Assembly: GCF_030412265.1 (NCBI RefSeq)
Contig: NZ_JAUHLN010000012.1
Span: 1 to 59,216 of the forward strand
Length of the DNA stretch: 59,216 nt
Source of the DNA: Fictibacillus terranigra
GTDB taxonomy: Bacteria; Bacillota; Bacilli; Bacillales; Fictibacillaceae
Direction of reading: 5' to 3'
The notes beneath the pieces are model-generated. The model searched no databases. It had not been told where the DNA came from and saw only the letters and a list, made by a program, of their open reading frames with translations. Both the position numbers and the translations under genes were made by a program. Within the stretch, counting starts at the first letter, position 1, and each line of letters opens with the position of its first letter. Below, piece by piece: positions 42,216 through 52,564 of the stretch.

Positions 42216-42365
42216 TTATTTCGTTTCTTTGTGGGTAGTGTGAGCATTGCAATGACTGCAAAACTTTTTAACCTCGATACGTTCAGGATTCTGTGCCTGG
42301 TTTTTCATGGTGGTATAATTTCGACTGTTGCATTGACCGCAGGCTAAAATAACTTTTTTTCGCAT
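42216..42365 (-). CDS. rpmG: 50S ribosomal protein L33, zinc-type (bL33)
   Basis: This is a 49-residue protein reading [19 protein letters not shown] and ending THKETK. It has two zinc CxxC pairs, CGQC (9-12) and CSHC (36-39). The ATG at 42363-42365 follows GGAAGGTG and the stop is at 42216-42218. Position before secE is that of B. subtilis rpmGB. Confidence 0.97.
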   Translation of the reverse strand: MRKKVILACGQCNSRNYTTMKNQAQNPERIEVKKFCSHCNAHTTHKETK

Positions 42366-42423
42366 AATAACACCTTCCGTGCGTTAAAACCCACTCATCC
42401 ACGATATCTATACTACTTTTACC

Positions 42424-42452
42424 ACATTATCACAGCCCAAAAGGCTTGTCAA
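42424..42452 (-). promoter_or_regulatory. sigA promoter of rpmG-secE-nusG
   Basis: The minus strand reads TTGACA (42447-42452), a 17-nt spacer and TAATGT with a TGA extension (42424-42429). The -10 is weak but the -35 is perfect. A stem GGAACGG / CCGTTCC lies just upstream (42461-42489). Confidence 0.6.
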
Positions 42453-42514
42453 TAAAGGTCGGAACGGCTCAAAGTCGGAGAACCGTTCCGCCGCCCTTTA
42501 AAAAATTTTGCCGA

Positions 42515-42546
42515 AATAAAAAAAGAAAAGCAGGGATATCCCTGCT
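42515..42546 (-). terminator. intrinsic terminator of sigH
   Basis: A perfect 18-nt palindrome AGCAGGGATATCCCTGCT (42529-42546) is followed on the minus strand by TTTCTTTTTTT. It overlaps the sigH stop codon. Confidence 0.92.
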
Positions 42547-43196
42547 TATAATGTTATTTCTCTTAGTTCAAGATATCTTTCGAGCTTCCTTTTCACGCGC
42601 TGCAATGCATTATCGATCGATTTGACATGCCTGTCCAAGTCGATGGAAATCTCCTGATACGATCTTCCGTCCAGGTAGAGCATCAGCACCTTCCGTTCAA
42701 GGTCACTCAATATCTCTCCCATTTTCAGTTCAATGTCATCAAACTCTTCCTGGTTAATGATCAATTCTTCCGGATCGGTAACCTTGGTTCCGCAAATCAC
42801 ATCCATCAGTGTCCTGTCCGATTCTTCATCATAAATCGGCTTGTCCAGTGATACATACGAATTAAGCGGAATATGTTTCTGCCTTGTGGCTGTCTTAATA
42901 GCCGTTATCATTTGCCGTGTGATGCACAGTTCGGCAAAAGCCTTAAAGGATGAAAGCTTGTCCTCTTTATAATCCCGGATGGCTTTATAAAGGCCGATCA
43001 TGCCTTCCTGGATGATATCTTCCCGGTCAGCTCCGATCAAAAAGTAAGATCTGGCTTTGGCGCGTACGAAATTTTTATACTTGTTGATTAAAAATTCAAG
43101 TGCAGCACTGTCTCCTTCATGGACATGTTCAACCAGGCTTTCATCTTCAATCTGTTCATACTCCAGAACCGTCATTTCTTTGAGGTAAATGCTCAC
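42546..43196 (-). CDS. sigH: RNA polymerase sigma-H factor (Spo0H)
   Basis: This is a 216-residue sigma-70-family factor for post-exponential and early sporulation genes. Region 2 shows FVRAKARSYFLIGADREDIIQEGMIGLYKAI and region 4 DLERKVLMLYLDGRSYQEI with HVKSIDNALQRVKRKL. I placed the start at GTG 43194-43196 behind GGGGGG; fifteen upstream in-frame codons are rejected. It has its own sigA promoter. Confidence 0.96.
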   Translation of the reverse strand: MSIYLKEMTVLEYEQIEDESLVEHVHEGDSAALEFLINKYKNFVRAKARSYFLIGADREDIIQEGMIGLYKAIRDYKEDKLSSFKAFAELCITRQMITAIKTATRQKHIPLNSYVSLDKPIYDEESDRTLMDVICGTKVTDPEELIINQEEFDDIELKMGEILSDLERKVLMLYLDGRSYQEISIDLDRHVKSIDNALQRVKRKLERYLELREITL

Positions 43197-43242
43197 GACA
43201 ATCCCCCCGTCAGAGCCTGAATGCAAGGCAAAATATAACAAT

Positions 43243-43272
43243 ATTATACAGCATGTCAGGAAAAAGCGTCAA
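43243..43272 (-). promoter_or_regulatory. sigA promoter of sigH
   Basis: The minus strand reads TTGACG (43267-43272), an 18-nt spacer and a perfect TATAAT (43243-43248), just downstream of the rae1 stop. In B. subtilis this promoter is repressed by AbrB; no consensus exists to confirm that here. Confidence 0.78.
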
Positions 43273-43278
43273 GATTGT

Positions 43279-43788
43279 TTATTTTTGGCCTCTTCTCCAT
43301 TTTTCGAATATTTCGGCTACTTCCTCAGACAGGGAGATGCTTGAAAAGTTGCGTTCTCTTGCTTTCTTGACTTTGCGCTCTATCCTTTTTTCAATATCTT
43401 CCATTTCGACTTTGAGCTCACGGGATGACTTTCTTAGGGCGCCTTTGGCAAAAACTACCCATTGTTCCGTATAATCTGAGGTAGCTACAAAGATTCGCGT
43501 GTTTATGCTCTTGTACTCTGAAGCCAGCCTTTCGATCCTTTCATCCGCCGTTTCATTTTCCTTCGTGAAAATAACTTCTACTTTATAGTTCTTTGCTTTC
43601 TTTTCAATTCCCGCGACCATATGGGCATCGAATACGATGATGACCCGGCAGCCTGTGAAAGCCTGATACTCAGCCATTTTTTCTATCAGAAGATCCCGGG
43701 CTTTTGCAAAGTCCGCTTCTTTTAATGACCGGAGTTCAGGCCAGGCGCCTATGACATTATAGCCATCAACGATTAAGATCGTTTCCAT
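43279..43788 (-). CDS. rae1: ribosome-dependent endonuclease Rae1 (YacP, NYN domain)
   Basis: This is a 169-residue NYN/PIN-like protein. It opens ILIVDGYNVIGAWPEL with the metal-binding Asp, followed by VIIVFDAHMV and TADERIERLA. B. subtilis Rae1 cleaves mRNAs in the ribosomal A site. Its start overlaps the rlmB stop by 1 nt. Confidence 0.93.
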   Translation of the reverse strand: METILIVDGYNVIGAWPELRSLKEADFAKARDLLIEKMAEYQAFTGCRVIIVFDAHMVAGIEKKAKNYKVEVIFTKENETADERIERLASEYKSINTRIFVATSDYTEQWVVFAKGALRKSSRELKVEMEDIEKRIERKVKKARERNFSSISLSEEVAEIFEKWRRGQK

Positions 43789-44534
43789 CAGGATGAAAGC
43801 GGATGGCGTTTGCGGTAAACTTCATATAATAAAAGGCCGGCTGCCACTGAAGCATTGAGGGAAGTAACTTTTCCTTCCATCGGCAGGCGTACAAGAAAAT
43901 CACACGTATCTTTCACCAGTCTGCCCATGCCTTTGCCTTCACTTCCGATGACAAGGCCGATCGCCATATCAAGCTTGGCTTCCCGGTAATCCTCTTTGCC
44001 TTTCATATCAGCACCTACAAACCAAAGGCCGCGCTCCTTAAGCTCTTTCATTGTTTGTACGATGTTGGTCACACGCACGACCGGAATATATTCGATCGCT
44101 CCTGTGGAGGCCTTCGCTACCGCCGCTGTCAGCCCGACCGCTCTCCTCTTAGGAATAATGATGCCATGGGCACCCGCGGCATCAGCCGTACGCATGATGG
44201 ATCCAAGGTTGTGAGGATCTTCAATCTCATCCAGCAGGATGAAAAAAGGTTCTTCCCCTTTTTCCTCGGCTTTTTTAAATAAGTCATCGATCTCTGCATA
44301 TTCGTAAGCGGCAACTGCTGCGATCACCCCTTGGTGGTTGCCTCCGTCACTCAGCAGATCCAGCTTTCGCTTCGGAACAAACTGCACGAGCACATTGTTT
44401 TCCTTTGCCATGTGGATCACTTGGCTGACGGGCCCTTTCTGTGAGCCTTCACCAACAAATATTTTGTTTATATCCCTCCCTGCACGCAGTACTTCGAGTA
44501 CAGGGTTTCTGCCAATAATAAATTCTTCGCTCAT
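43788..44534 (-). CDS. rlmB: 23S rRNA 2'-O-methyltransferase (RlmB/TrmH family)
   Basis: This is a 248-residue SPOUT methyltransferase. An L30e-like substrate-binding domain (about 1-75) precedes the knotted catalytic domain with LDEIEDPHNLGSIMRTADAA, VIGSEGKGM and SLNASVAAGLLLYE. The G2251 target is inferred from RlmB. Coupled to mrnC and rae1. Confidence 0.95.
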   Translation of the reverse strand: MSEEFIIGRNPVLEVLRAGRDINKIFVGEGSQKGPVSQVIHMAKENNVLVQFVPKRKLDLLSDGGNHQGVIAAVAAYEYAEIDDLFKKAEEKGEEPFFILLDEIEDPHNLGSIMRTADAAGAHGIIIPKRRAVGLTAAVAKASTGAIEYIPVVRVTNIVQTMKELKERGLWFVGADMKGKEDYREAKLDMAIGLVIGSEGKGMGRLVKDTCDFLVRLPMEGKVTSLNASVAAGLLLYEVYRKRHPLSS

Positions 44535-44956
44535 CGTTTTCCTCCCTCTCCCGCCTGTTCGACGAAAGATGCTACTTTTTCAAAAATGGCCTGTAACCGC
44601 TCTTCGTTTCCAAGCAGATAATGGTAGCCAATAATTGCCTCAAAGCCTGTCCCATAACGGTAGGTTTGTACATCTGTGTTCTTTGGTACGGAGCCCTGCT
44701 TTGCGTTTCTGCCCCGCATGATCACACCGACTTCTTCTTCGTCAAAAAAGCTCTCGTCAAGCAAACGAAGAACCACAGCTGCCTGGGCCTTGGCAGATAC
44801 ATACTTGGTTGCCAGCGTATGGAGCCGGTTTGGTTTCACCTGGCCGGTATGGATGAGATGATGCCGCACAAAGGTTTCGAGTACGGCATCTCCCATATAC
44901 GCAAGCGTCATCCCGTTTAGCTGTTTAATATCCGAACGTGAAATCTGTCTGCTCAT
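44531..44956 (-). CDS. mrnC: Mini-ribonuclease 3 (MrnC)
   Basis: This is a 141-residue RNase III catalytic domain without a dsRNA-binding domain. It shows LNGMTLAYMGDAVLETFVRH with acidic metal ligands. In B. subtilis it matures the ends of 23S rRNA. It starts 1 nt after the cysS stop and overlaps rlmB by 4 nt. Confidence 0.95.
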   Translation of the reverse strand: MSRQISRSDIKQLNGMTLAYMGDAVLETFVRHHLIHTGQVKPNRLHTLATKYVSAKAQAAVVLRLLDESFFDEEEVGVIMRGRNAKQGSVPKNTDVQTYRYGTGFEAIIGYHYLLGNEERLQAIFEKVASFVEQAGEGGKR

Positions 44957-46357
44957 TTATTGCCTCTTCCAGCGAACGCCCTGTGGCGTATCTTCCAGGA
45001 TGATGTTCATATCCTTCAGCTGGTCGCGGATTTCGTCGGCTCTTGCAAAATTGCGTTCTTTTCTTGCCTGGTTTCGTTCTTCGATCAATGCTTCGATCTC
45101 CTCATCCAGCAGTTCCTTTTCTGCCGTGAGTGTCAGACCGAGCACTCCAGTAAGTTCTTCAAAGAGTGTAATGAATGCCGTCAGCACACTTTTCGATGTG
45201 TTTTCCGACTGCAGGTATACATTCGCATCCCTTGCAGCATCGAACAAAACAGCAATGGCGTTCGCCGTATTAAAATCATCATCCATCTCAGAAGTAAAGC
45301 TCTGTTTGAATTGATTCACTTTTGCTTCCCAAATCTCTGCGTCCTCTGCAAGATCCGCACTGATTCCCTGTCTGTGTTTCAGGTTATCATAAGCAGTACG
45401 AATGCGGTTCAAGCTCGCCTGTGCACTCTGGAGCAGCTCATCACTGAAATTGATCGGATTGCGGTAATGCACCGCCATCATGAAAAAGCGAATCACCTGA
45501 GGGTCATATTCTTTAATCATGTCATGGACAAGAACGAAATTCCCCAGCGACTTGGACATCTTTTCGTTGTTGATATTAATATAGCCATTATGCATCCAAT
45601 ACCTGGCCATCGGCGCCTCGTTCAATGCTTCAGACTGGGCGATCTCATTTTCGTGATGCGGGAAGGTAAGATCCTGGCCGCCGCCATGAATATCAATGGA
45701 ATCGCCGAGGTATTTTTTAGCCATGGCCGAGCACTCGATATGCCATCCCGGACGTCCGTTGCCCCATGGACTTTCCCAATAGATTTCCCCTTCTTTTGCT
45801 GCTTTCCATAAAGCGAAATCCAGAGGATCCTTCTTGATCTCACCCACCTCGATGCGTGCTCCGGATCGGAGGTCATCGATCGACTGATGAGAAAGTTTGC
45901 CATAGCCCTCAAACGCCCTTGTCTTAAAATAAACATCGCCTTGGGCTTCATAAGCATACCCTTTTTCAATGAGCCTGCCGATAAAATCAATAATTTCCGG
46001 CATGGTCTCTGTCACTCTCGGGTGATGATCTGCTTTTTGCACACCTAACGCGCAAACATCCTCATGATAGGAATGAATAAAACGCTCTGCAACAGTCGGC
46101 ACATCGGTACCGAGTTCTTTTGCAGCCTTAATGAGCTTGTCATCGACATCCGTAAAGTTAGAGATAAAGTTTACATCATAGCCGCGATACGCGAGATAAC
46201 GTCTTACGGTATCAAAGACGATGGCCGGACGCGCATTCCCGATGTGAATATAATTGTAGACGGTAGGCCCGCATACATACATCTTTACTTTCCCTTCCTC
46301 GAGGGGTTTGAATACTTCTTTTTGCCGCGTCAACGTATTATAAATAACTAAACTCAT
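44957..46357 (-). CDS. cysS: cysteinyl-tRNA synthetase
   Basis: This is a 466-residue class I synthetase. It has the zinc Cys in [17 protein letters not shown] with the HIGH-type HIGN, and the KMSKS loop [11 protein letters not shown]. It overlaps cysE by 4 nt (ATGA), so a single T-box upstream of cysE controls both cysteine synthesis and charging. Confidence 0.99.
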   Translation of the reverse strand: MSLVIYNTLTRQKEVFKPLEEGKVKMYVCGPTVYNYIHIGNARPAIVFDTVRRYLAYRGYDVNFISNFTDVDDKLIKAAKELGTDVPTVAERFIHSYHEDVCALGVQKADHHPRVTETMPEIIDFIGRLIEKGYAYEAQGDVYFKTRAFEGYGKLSHQSIDDLRSGARIEVGEIKKDPLDFALWKAAKEGEIYWESPWGNGRPGWHIECSAMAKKYLGDSIDIHGGGQDLTFPHHENEIAQSEALNEAPMARYWMHNGYININNEKMSKSLGNFVLVHDMIKEYDPQVIRFFMMAVHYRNPINFSDELLQSAQASLNRIRTAYDNLKHRQGISADLAEDAEIWEAKVNQFKQSFTSEMDDDFNTANAIAVLFDAARDANVYLQSENTSKSVLTAFITLFEELTGVLGLTLTAEKELLDEEIEALIEERNQARKERNFARADEIRDQLKDMNIILEDTPQGVRWKRQ

Positions 46358-47004
46358 CGTACTTCACTTCCCTTTCGTAAACGTTCAATCTCTGTTTGCA
46401 GTCGTTCCAGCTCTTCTTGAACCTCTCGGAACTGAACGGCCACCGGATCAGGCAAGTTACAATGATCCAGTTCTTTGCCAACCTTAATTCCATCCTGGAT
46501 AACGATTCGCCCGGGAATACCAACAACTGTCGAATTCGGAGGTACATCCCGCAAAACAACAGATCCTGCTCCTACCTTAGAATGTTTCCCAATTGTGATG
46601 GATCCCAATACTTTTGCACCTGTTGCAATTAACGCATGATCCTCAATGGTCGGGTGGCGTTTCCCTTTTTCTTTACCAGTACCACCAAGTGTTACTCCCT
46701 GATACAAGGTAACATCATTGCCGATAATACAGGTCTCCCCTATCACTACACCACTCCCATGGTCTATAAAAAACCGGCGTCCGATCTGTGCACCCGGATG
46801 AATCTCAATTCCAGTAAAGAAACGGCTGATCTGCGAAACCAAACGGGCCCAAAACAAAAAATTTCGTTTAAATAGCTTATGTGCCAGCCGATGCGCCCAT
46901 ATGGCATGCAGGCCAGAATAGGTAAGTACTACTTCCAGCTTGCTTCGCGCTGCCGGATCGTTCTCAAAGACAACCTGTATATCCTCCTTGATGCGTTTCC
47001 ACAT
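46354..47004 (-). CDS. cysE: serine O-acetyltransferase
   Basis: This is a 216-residue enzyme making O-acetylserine, the first committed step of cysteine synthesis. The left-handed beta-helix hexapeptide repeats and the catalytic HPGAQIG and [12 protein letters not shown] segments are visible. It is preceded by GGGGGG and controlled by the T-box at 47263-47512. Confidence 0.98.
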   Translation of the reverse strand: MWKRIKEDIQVVFENDPAARSKLEVVLTYSGLHAIWAHRLAHKLFKRNFLFWARLVSQISRFFTGIEIHPGAQIGRRFFIDHGSGVVIGETCIIGNDVTLYQGVTLGGTGKEKGKRHPTIEDHALIATGAKVLGSITIGKHSKVGAGSVVLRDVPPNSTVVGIPGRIVIQDGIKVGKELDHCNLPDPVAVQFREVQEELERLQTEIERLRKGSEVR

Positions 47005-47027
47005 TGTAATCCCCCCTTAGTTAGAAA

Positions 47028-47136
47028 AGCTGAAGCAGGCTTTTAGGGCCGAAAGATGGTGAAATACTCCCACAGCAACACGCTTTTTGTGTTGAGGTGG
47101 GAGAGTGAAGCGGCCGAGGCCCTGCCTGCTGAAGCT
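47028..47136. repeat. long imperfect palindrome between T-box terminator and cysE
   Basis: Nested arms pair across 109 bp: AGCAGGC (47034-47040) with GCCTGCT (47124-47130), AGGGCC (47045-47050) with GGCCCT (47118-47123), CTCCCAC (47067-47073) with GTGGGAG (47097-47103), and CAACAC (47076-47081) with GTGTTG (47089-47094). The outer arms extend to 47028 and 47136. No T run follows. It may be a mobile-derived palindromic repeat or a structured mRNA segment. Confidence 0.75.
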
Positions 47137-47262
47137 GGACCGAGAAAAGCTAATGCGTCCTAAGACGAAGGTTCTTTATCGTCCTGTTGACTGCGGAGCT
47201 TCCAATTTACCGTGATCCCCCATTTCGCCGGTAAACTTATCCATAACGCCCCGGGCCATCAA

Positions 47263-47512
47263 AAAAAGCGCCCCTGTGCGTATGCACAGAGACGCTTTTT
47301 GCGCGGTTCCACTCTGTTTAACAGCATGGTTGCTGTTCTCCTTAAACTCCGTAACGTGGAGTGCCGCTTTTATCTACTCTATCGGTTCGATAAAAGGCTC
47401 CGAGGTGCATTTCAGTTTCCTTTTCCTAAACCGCTCTCAGCCCATGGCGATTCTCTCTGATAGGAAAATGGATAACTTACTCTCCTCATCCTTGCTGTCG
47501 CTGTAATTAATT
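47263..47512 (-). promoter_or_regulatory. cysteine T-box leader of cysE-cysS
   Basis: The minus strand carries a T-box sequence AGAGTGGAACCGCGC (47301-47315), then a terminator stem AAAAAGCGTCTCTGTGC / GCACAGGGGCGCTTTTT with a T run (47263-47300). Stem I shows a GAGAGTAAG AGTA-box, and a specifier context GAAATGCACC with TGC (Cys) at 47407-47409. Uncharged tRNA-Cys should favour antitermination and thus expression of cysE and cysS. Confidence 0.93.
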
Positions 47513-47518
47513 TCTTTT

Positions 47519-47547
47519 AATATATTACATTACGGGCAAAATGTTAA
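47519..47547 (-). promoter_or_regulatory. sigA promoter of the cysE-cysS T-box transcript
   Basis: The minus strand reads TTAACA (47542-47547), a 17-nt spacer and TATATT (47519-47524). An 8-bp inverted repeat GGCAAAAT / ATTTTGCC overlaps the -35; it may be the end structure of gltX or an operator. Confidence 0.65.
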
Positions 47548-47568
47548 CTAATTTTGCCTGGTAAAAAT

Positions 47569-49035
47569 TTAAGATAAGCGAGATGCTGTTGTATCCAAGC
47601 GTTTTAGGATTTCTTCCTTGCCGAACAATGCGATGGCCTGTGGAAGGTCAGGGCCATGTGTCTGACCCGTTGTCGATACGCGAATCGGCATAAACAAGTT
47701 TTTCCCTTTTTGCTTTGTTTCCTTTTGTGTCGCTTTTATCGCAGCTTTTACTTCCTCTGCTGAAAAATCCGTGATCGCTTCCACTTGTCCCTTAAAAGAA
47801 GCGATGACTTCAGGAACCGTTTCGCCTTTCAAAACTTCCAGTGCCTCTTCTTCATATTCAATCTGATCCTTAAAGAAAACATCCGTCTGTTCCACGATCT
47901 CAGCGCCATAGCTCAATTTTTCCTGATAGAGCGCAACAAGCTTAGCCGCCCATAAGCGGTCTTCTGCGGACATGTCCTCTTTTAATCTTCCAGCCTCAAT
48001 AAGATGTGGAAGGGTGAGTTCCATTACAGTTTCAAGGTCCTGCTTCTTCATGTATTGGTTGTTTACCCAAAGCAGTTTCTGTTTGTCAAAAATAGCCGGT
48101 GCTTTTGAAAGTCTGGTGGGATCAAAGATTTCAATGAACTCTTCCTTCGTGAAGATCTCCTCTTCTCCAACCGGTGACCATCCAAGCAGAGTAATAAAGT
48201 TAAACAATGCTTCAGGAATATATCCCAGCTGTTCGTACTGTTCAATAAACTGGATGATGGACTCATCACGTTTGCTCAGTTTCTTGCGGTTTTCATTAAA
48301 AATCAGCGTCATATGGCCAAACACCGGCGGCTCCCAGCCAAATGCTTCATAGACCATAAGCTGTTTCGGTGTATTGGAGATATGATCATCCCCGCGCAGC
48401 ACATGAGAAATCTTCATTAAGTGGTCATCAATGGCTACTGCAAAGTTATAAGTGGGAATCCCGTCTTTTTTTACGATAACATAGTCGCCGATCCCATTGG
48501 AATCAAACGAAACATGTCCTTTTACCATATCATCAAACGCGTAGGTATGGTCTGCCGGCACAGCAAAACGAATGCTCGGCTTTCTTCCTTCCGCTTCAAG
48601 TGCCTTGCGCTCATCTTCCGTCAAATGGCGGCATTTTCCTGAATAGTGCGGAGTTTCATTATTTGCGACCTGTTCCTCACGTGATGCTTCAAGCTCTTCC
48701 TCTGTACAGTAGCAAGGATAAGCCAAGCCGCGGTCTAACAAGTCCTCGTAGTGTTTTTGGTAGATGTCCAAACGTTCCATCTGAGTATAAGGGCCATACT
48801 CACCGCCAACATCAATGCTTTCGTCCCAATCGATGCCCAGCCATTTTAAATACGTCAGCTGGCTTTCCACTCCGCCTTGGATGTTACGTTTTTGGTCGGT
48901 ATCCTCAATACGGATGATGAGCTTGCCGTTATTGTGGCGGGCAAACAAATAGTTAAACAATGCTGTTCTTGCATTCCCTATATGTAAATGTCCTGTTGGG
49001 CTAGGTGCATACCGTACCCTTACTTCGTTTGACAT
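47569..49035 (-). CDS. gltX: glutamyl-tRNA synthetase
   Basis: This is a 488-residue class I synthetase with HIGN (in [12 protein letters not shown]) and the KMSKS-type KLSKRDES. A zinc-region CYCTEEE follows. In Bacillus the enzyme also charges tRNA-Gln for amidation. ATG 49033-49035 follows GAGGTGGAA at 6 nt; a GTG four codons upstream lies in that site. Confidence 0.98.
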   Translation of the reverse strand: MSNEVRVRYAPSPTGHLHIGNARTALFNYLFARHNNGKLIIRIEDTDQKRNIQGGVESQLTYLKWLGIDWDESIDVGGEYGPYTQMERLDIYQKHYEDLLDRGLAYPCYCTEEELEASREEQVANNETPHYSGKCRHLTEDERKALEAEGRKPSIRFAVPADHTYAFDDMVKGHVSFDSNGIGDYVIVKKDGIPTYNFAVAIDDHLMKISHVLRGDDHISNTPKQLMVYEAFGWEPPVFGHMTLIFNENRKKLSKRDESIIQFIEQYEQLGYIPEALFNFITLLGWSPVGEEEIFTKEEFIEIFDPTRLSKAPAIFDKQKLLWVNNQYMKKQDLETVMELTLPHLIEAGRLKEDMSAEDRLWAAKLVALYQEKLSYGAEIVEQTDVFFKDQIEYEEEALEVLKGETVPEVIASFKGQVEAITDFSAEEVKAAIKATQKETKQKGKNLFMPIRVSTTGQTHGPDLPQAIALFGKEEILKRLDTTASRLS

Positions 49036-49085
49036 TTTCAATTCCACCTCGATATTTTTTTACTTTTTCCATTGTAACACTTTGT

Positions 49086-49562
49086 CTACTTTTTTGTAAT
49101 AAGGATGACTGCGTTTGCGGCAATCCCTTCACTGCGGCCGGTAAAACCCAGTTTCTCAGTCGTTGTTGCTTTGACATTAATCTGTTCCGTTTCAGCTCCG
49201 AAAATTCCGGCGATTACACTTCGCATCTCTTCAATGTATGGTGCCATCTTCGGCTTTTGGGCGATGATCGTGCAATCGACATTCCCTAGAACATAACCTT
49301 TATTCTTAACAAAATTCCAGGACTCCTGCAGCAGTTTTTTTGAATCCGCATCTTTAAACGCTTCGTCCGTGTCCGGAAAATGCTTGCCGATATCGCCTTC
49401 ACCTGCTGCACCGAGCAATGCGTCCGTAACAGCGTGCAGCAAAACATCCGCGTCAGAATGGCCGAGCAGCCCCTTTTCATAAGGGATGGTGATGCCTCCG
49501 ATTATCAGAGGGCGCCCTTCGACGAGCTGGTGCACATCATAGCCTTGTCCTACTCGAATCAT
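49086..49562 (-). CDS. ispF: 2-C-methyl-D-erythritol 2,4-cyclodiphosphate synthase
   Basis: This is a 158-residue MEP-pathway enzyme. Zinc ligands lie in GYDVHQL and [37 protein letters not shown] is the family signature. Its start overlaps ispD by 4 nt, coupling two MEP steps. Confidence 0.98.
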   Translation of the reverse strand: MIRVGQGYDVHQLVEGRPLIIGGITIPYEKGLLGHSDADVLLHAVTDALLGAAGEGDIGKHFPDTDEAFKDADSKKLLQESWNFVKNKGYVLGNVDCTIIAQKPKMAPYIEEMRSVIAGIFGAETEQINVKATTTEKLGFTGRSEGIAANAVILITKK

Positions 49563-50248
49563 GTTTCTCTCTCCCTTTGCGCCAATATGGCATTGGCGAA
49601 TAGTATGTCATGCACAGTTGTTAATTTGATGTTTAAATAATCTCCCTCGACGATCGATACCGGGTAGTTCATCTGTTCTACGAGGCTGGCATCGTCAGTA
49701 CCAAGATAGCCGGCTTCGGCCGCCATCCGGTGAGCGTCCAGTACGACAGGCAGACGAAAAGCTTGTGGGGTCTGGACAGCCCACAAGCTCGCACGGTCTA
49801 CCGTTTCATCCACGGTTCCGCCTGTTGCTTTTTTCACTGTATCTTTTAACGGGACAGCCAGGATGGCCGCTCCTGTTTCATTCGCCTTCGATACAAGTTC
49901 ATGAATGTTTTCTCTTTCAACAAAGGGACGAGCACCATCATGAATCAGCGCCAGTTCCGTTTGCTGTACCGCTTTTAAGCCTTCAAAGACACTGTGCTGC
50001 CGTTCGGCCCCGCCTACTACAATCCGGGAAATCTTTTGAAAACGTCCTTTTTCAGCCAATTCCTGAAATTGAACCTGTTCCAGACGATTCACAGCCAGGA
50101 TGATTTCCCGGCACCACGGATCCTCTTCAAATACAGAAAGTGTATGAGCGATCAGCGGTTTGCCGTTCAGTTCGATCCATTGTTTGTTCTTTCCTGCGTT
50201 CATCCTTTTTCCCTGGCCTGCTGCAGGAATGACTACACTATATTCCAA
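49559..50248 (-). CDS. ispD: 2-C-methyl-D-erythritol 4-phosphate cytidylyltransferase
   Basis: This is a 229-residue nucleotidyltransferase with [19 protein letters not shown] and TPQAFRL motifs. The best start is TTG at 50246-50248 (LEYSVVIP, aligning with the MSYDVVIP start of B. subtilis), with GGAG 7 nt upstream. A farther ATG at 50266 overlaps the ribosome-binding site and is rejected. It converts MEP to CDP-ME. Confidence 0.95.
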   Translation of the reverse strand: MEYSVVIPAAGQGKRMNAGKNKQWIELNGKPLIAHTLSVFEEDPWCREIILAVNRLEQVQFQELAEKGRFQKISRIVVGGAERQHSVFEGLKAVQQTELALIHDGARPFVERENIHELVSKANETGAAILAVPLKDTVKKATGGTVDETVDRASLWAVQTPQAFRLPVVLDAHRMAAEAGYLGTDDASLVEQMNYPVSIVEGDYLNIKLTTVHDILFANAILAQRERET

Positions 50249-50312
50249 CACCCTTCTCCACCACACTATACCGCGTACAGAGAAAACAATGGCTCTCTTG
50301 TAAGCTCTTTAA

Positions 50313-51404
50313 TTATAAAGCCTTCTCCAGAAGTTTCGGCTTCGCAAAAATCATCCGTCCTGCAGAAGTCTGCAGAACACTCGTCACAAGGACATCTATG
50401 GTCTTGCCGATATAGTTTCGGCCCTCTTCCACAACGATCATTGTTCCGTCATCAAGATAGCCGACTCCCTGGTTATGCTCCTTGCCGTCCTTAATCACCT
50501 GTACGATCAATTCTTCCCCGGGCAGTACGACTGGTTTAACCGCGTTGGCCAGGTCATTTATGTTCAATACTAACACATTTTGAAGTTCGCACACTTTGTT
50601 TAAGTTAAAATCGTTCGTCACAACGATTCCGGACAGAAGCTGGGCGAGCTTCACTAATTTGCTGTCCACTTCGCTCACTTCTTCAAAATCGCCTTCGTAA
50701 ATTTCCACCTTGATGGAAAGTTCCTTCTGAATGCGGTTCAGAATATCAAGGCCACGTCTTCCGCGGTTCCGTTTCAATACATCGGAAGAGTCGGCAATAT
50801 GCTGAAGCTCCTCCAGAACAAAGCGAGGAATAATAAGCGGCCCTTCAAGGAACCCGGTCTGGCAGATATCAGCGATCCTGCCGTCGATGATGACGCTCGT
50901 ATCAAGAATCTTGTATTTCCCTTTAAGCTTTTCTTCTTCCATATCCTTTTTCCGTTCTTTTCCTGAGCGGTTGATAGAGAACAGATTAATCAGCTCATCC
51001 CGCTTTTTAAAACCAACCTGGAATCCCAGATAACCTAATAATAACGTTAAGAATATGGGTAAAACGGAGCTGAATACCACAATATTGATGTTATTAAGAG
51101 GAAGTTGTACAAAAAAAGCAACTATAAGTCCGAAAATAAGTCCCATCGTTCCAAAAAGGACATCAGTGACTGGAGCCTTCACAACAGTTTCTTCAACCCA
51201 GCGGATCAAACCTACGATATAATCAGTCACCCAAAATGTAGATAAAAAGAATATAAGTGCCCCTAAGACGGCGCCCGCATAAGATGAGGTCAATTCTGAC
51301 GGCAGATCACCCAAATTGAGAATACGGATAATGTCAGGGACATAGATAAAACCAAGCATGCCTCCCACAACAACAAAAAACAGCTGTACAAATCTTTTAA
51401 GCAT
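50313..51404 (-). CDS. yacL: membrane PIN/TRAM-domain protein YacL
   Basis: This is a 363-residue protein. Four N-terminal membrane segments (about 5-125) precede a PIN nuclease-like domain ([26 protein letters not shown]) and a C-terminal TRAM RNA-binding domain. Function is uncertain; an RNA role at the membrane is inferred. ATG 51402-51404 follows GGAGGTG. It lies 83 nt after disA. Confidence 0.93.
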   Translation of the reverse strand: MLKRFVQLFFVVVGGMLGFIYVPDIIRILNLGDLPSELTSSYAGAVLGALIFFLSTFWVTDYIVGLIRWVEETVVKAPVTDVLFGTMGLIFGLIVAFFVQLPLNNINIVVFSSVLPIFLTLLLGYLGFQVGFKKRDELINLFSINRSGKERKKDMEEEKLKGKYKILDTSVIIDGRIADICQTGFLEGPLIIPRFVLEELQHIADSSDVLKRNRGRRGLDILNRIQKELSIKVEIYEGDFEEVSEVDSKLVKLAQLLSGIVVTNDFNLNKVCELQNVLVLNINDLANAVKPVVLPGEELIVQVIKDGKEHNQGVGYLDDGTMIVVEEGRNYIGKTIDVLVTSVLQTSAGRMIFAKPKLLEKAL

Positions 51405-51487
51405 GCACTTCACCTCCCTTAACCATTATTTACAAATTGTCTGTTTTGAAACGTGCACTTTTCATAAAATCTATAAAAATTAACCAT

Positions 51488-52561
51488 TTATATATGCCTG
51501 TCTACAAAAAGCTGCTCTTGAATACGTTTAAGACCCTCTTTAATTTTCTTGGCGCGAATCTCCCCGATGCCTTCCACCTCATCCAGCTCTTTGATGGACG
51601 CCCGCAAAATGCTCGGAAGACTGTCGAAAGTACCGATTAAGTTTTCCACGATAAGCGCCGGGAGCCTTGGAATTTTGGAAAGGATACGGTACCCGCGGGG
51701 ATGGACCGTCTCTTCCTGTACATTGGAAGTAGGTGAGTGCCCCAGCAGCTTTACGATGACATTTTCATCAAACAGCTCGTCACTTGAAAGCTTTTTAAGC
51801 TGACGGAGAATGTGTGCAGGGTCATGTTTTCTATCTTTTACGTAATCTTTAATTAAAAGAACAGCCTCATCTTCTATGTTGGCGACAAGTTCTTCCATCT
51901 GCATCCTTATTAATCTTCCCTCTACACCCAATTCATTAACATATTTTATGATTTCGTTCTTTATTCTTAGAACCATTTCAATACGGTGGATGACCTGAGA
52001 GACCTCCTGGAACGTTACGAGCTCTTCAAATTCAAGAGCACCAAGGTTCGTAACACTCTGGTCGAACACTACCTTGTATTTTTCCAGGGTCTGAATCGCC
52101 TGGTTCGCTTTTGTCAAAATAACGCCGATGTCTTTCAGTGAATAGCGGATCACCCCTTGATAGAGAGTGATAACATTACGGCGCTGTGAAATCGATATGA
52201 CAAGATTTCCTGTCTGCCGCGCCACACGCTCAGCGGTCCTGTGCCGGATCCCGGTTTCAGTAGATGGAATGGACGTGTCAGGCACCAATTGTGTATTCGC
52301 ATAAAGTATTCGAGAGGCATCTTCGCTCAGTATAATGGCTCCATCCATCTTAGCAAGCTCATATAGCGAGGCCGGGGAATATTTACAGTTGATGGAAAAC
52401 CCTCCGTCAACAATCTGTGTAACCTTATCGTTATAGCCGACAACAATGAGGCCGCCGGTATTGGCGCGGAGTACATTGTCTATACCCTCTCTGAGGGGTG
52501 TTCCTGGTGCAACGAGCTGGAGCATGTTGCTGATGATCGCTTCTCTTAATATATGATCCAT
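51488..52561 (-). CDS. disA: DNA integrity scanning protein DisA, diadenylate cyclase
   Basis: This is a 357-residue protein synthesising c-di-AMP. DGAIILS with the catalytic Asp, and [13 protein letters not shown], mark the DAC domain (about 1-140). A linker helix and C-terminal helix-hairpin-helix domain bind branched DNA. It follows radA by 3 nt; the pair is linked to repair and sporulation timing in B. subtilis. Confidence 0.97.
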   Translation of the reverse strand: MDHILREAIISNMLQLVAPGTPLREGIDNVLRANTGGLIVVGYNDKVTQIVDGGFSINCKYSPASLYELAKMDGAIILSEDASRILYANTQLVPDTSIPSTETGIRHRTAERVARQTGNLVISISQRRNVITLYQGVIRYSLKDIGVILTKANQAIQTLEKYKVVFDQSVTNLGALEFEELVTFQEVSQVIHRIEMVLRIKNEIIKYVNELGVEGRLIRMQMEELVANIEDEAVLLIKDYVKDRKHDPAHILRQLKKLSSDELFDENVIVKLLGHSPTSNVQEETVHPRGYRILSKIPRLPALIVENLIGTFDSLPSILRASIKELDEVEGIGEIRAKKIKEGLKRIQEQLFVDRHI

Positions 52562-52564
52562 GCC

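Noticed and set aside
44960-45811. 283-codon plus-strand frame opposite cysS
   Set aside because: It lies wholly within the unmistakable cysS gene on the other strand, has no start signal, and its composition is typical of antisense frames.
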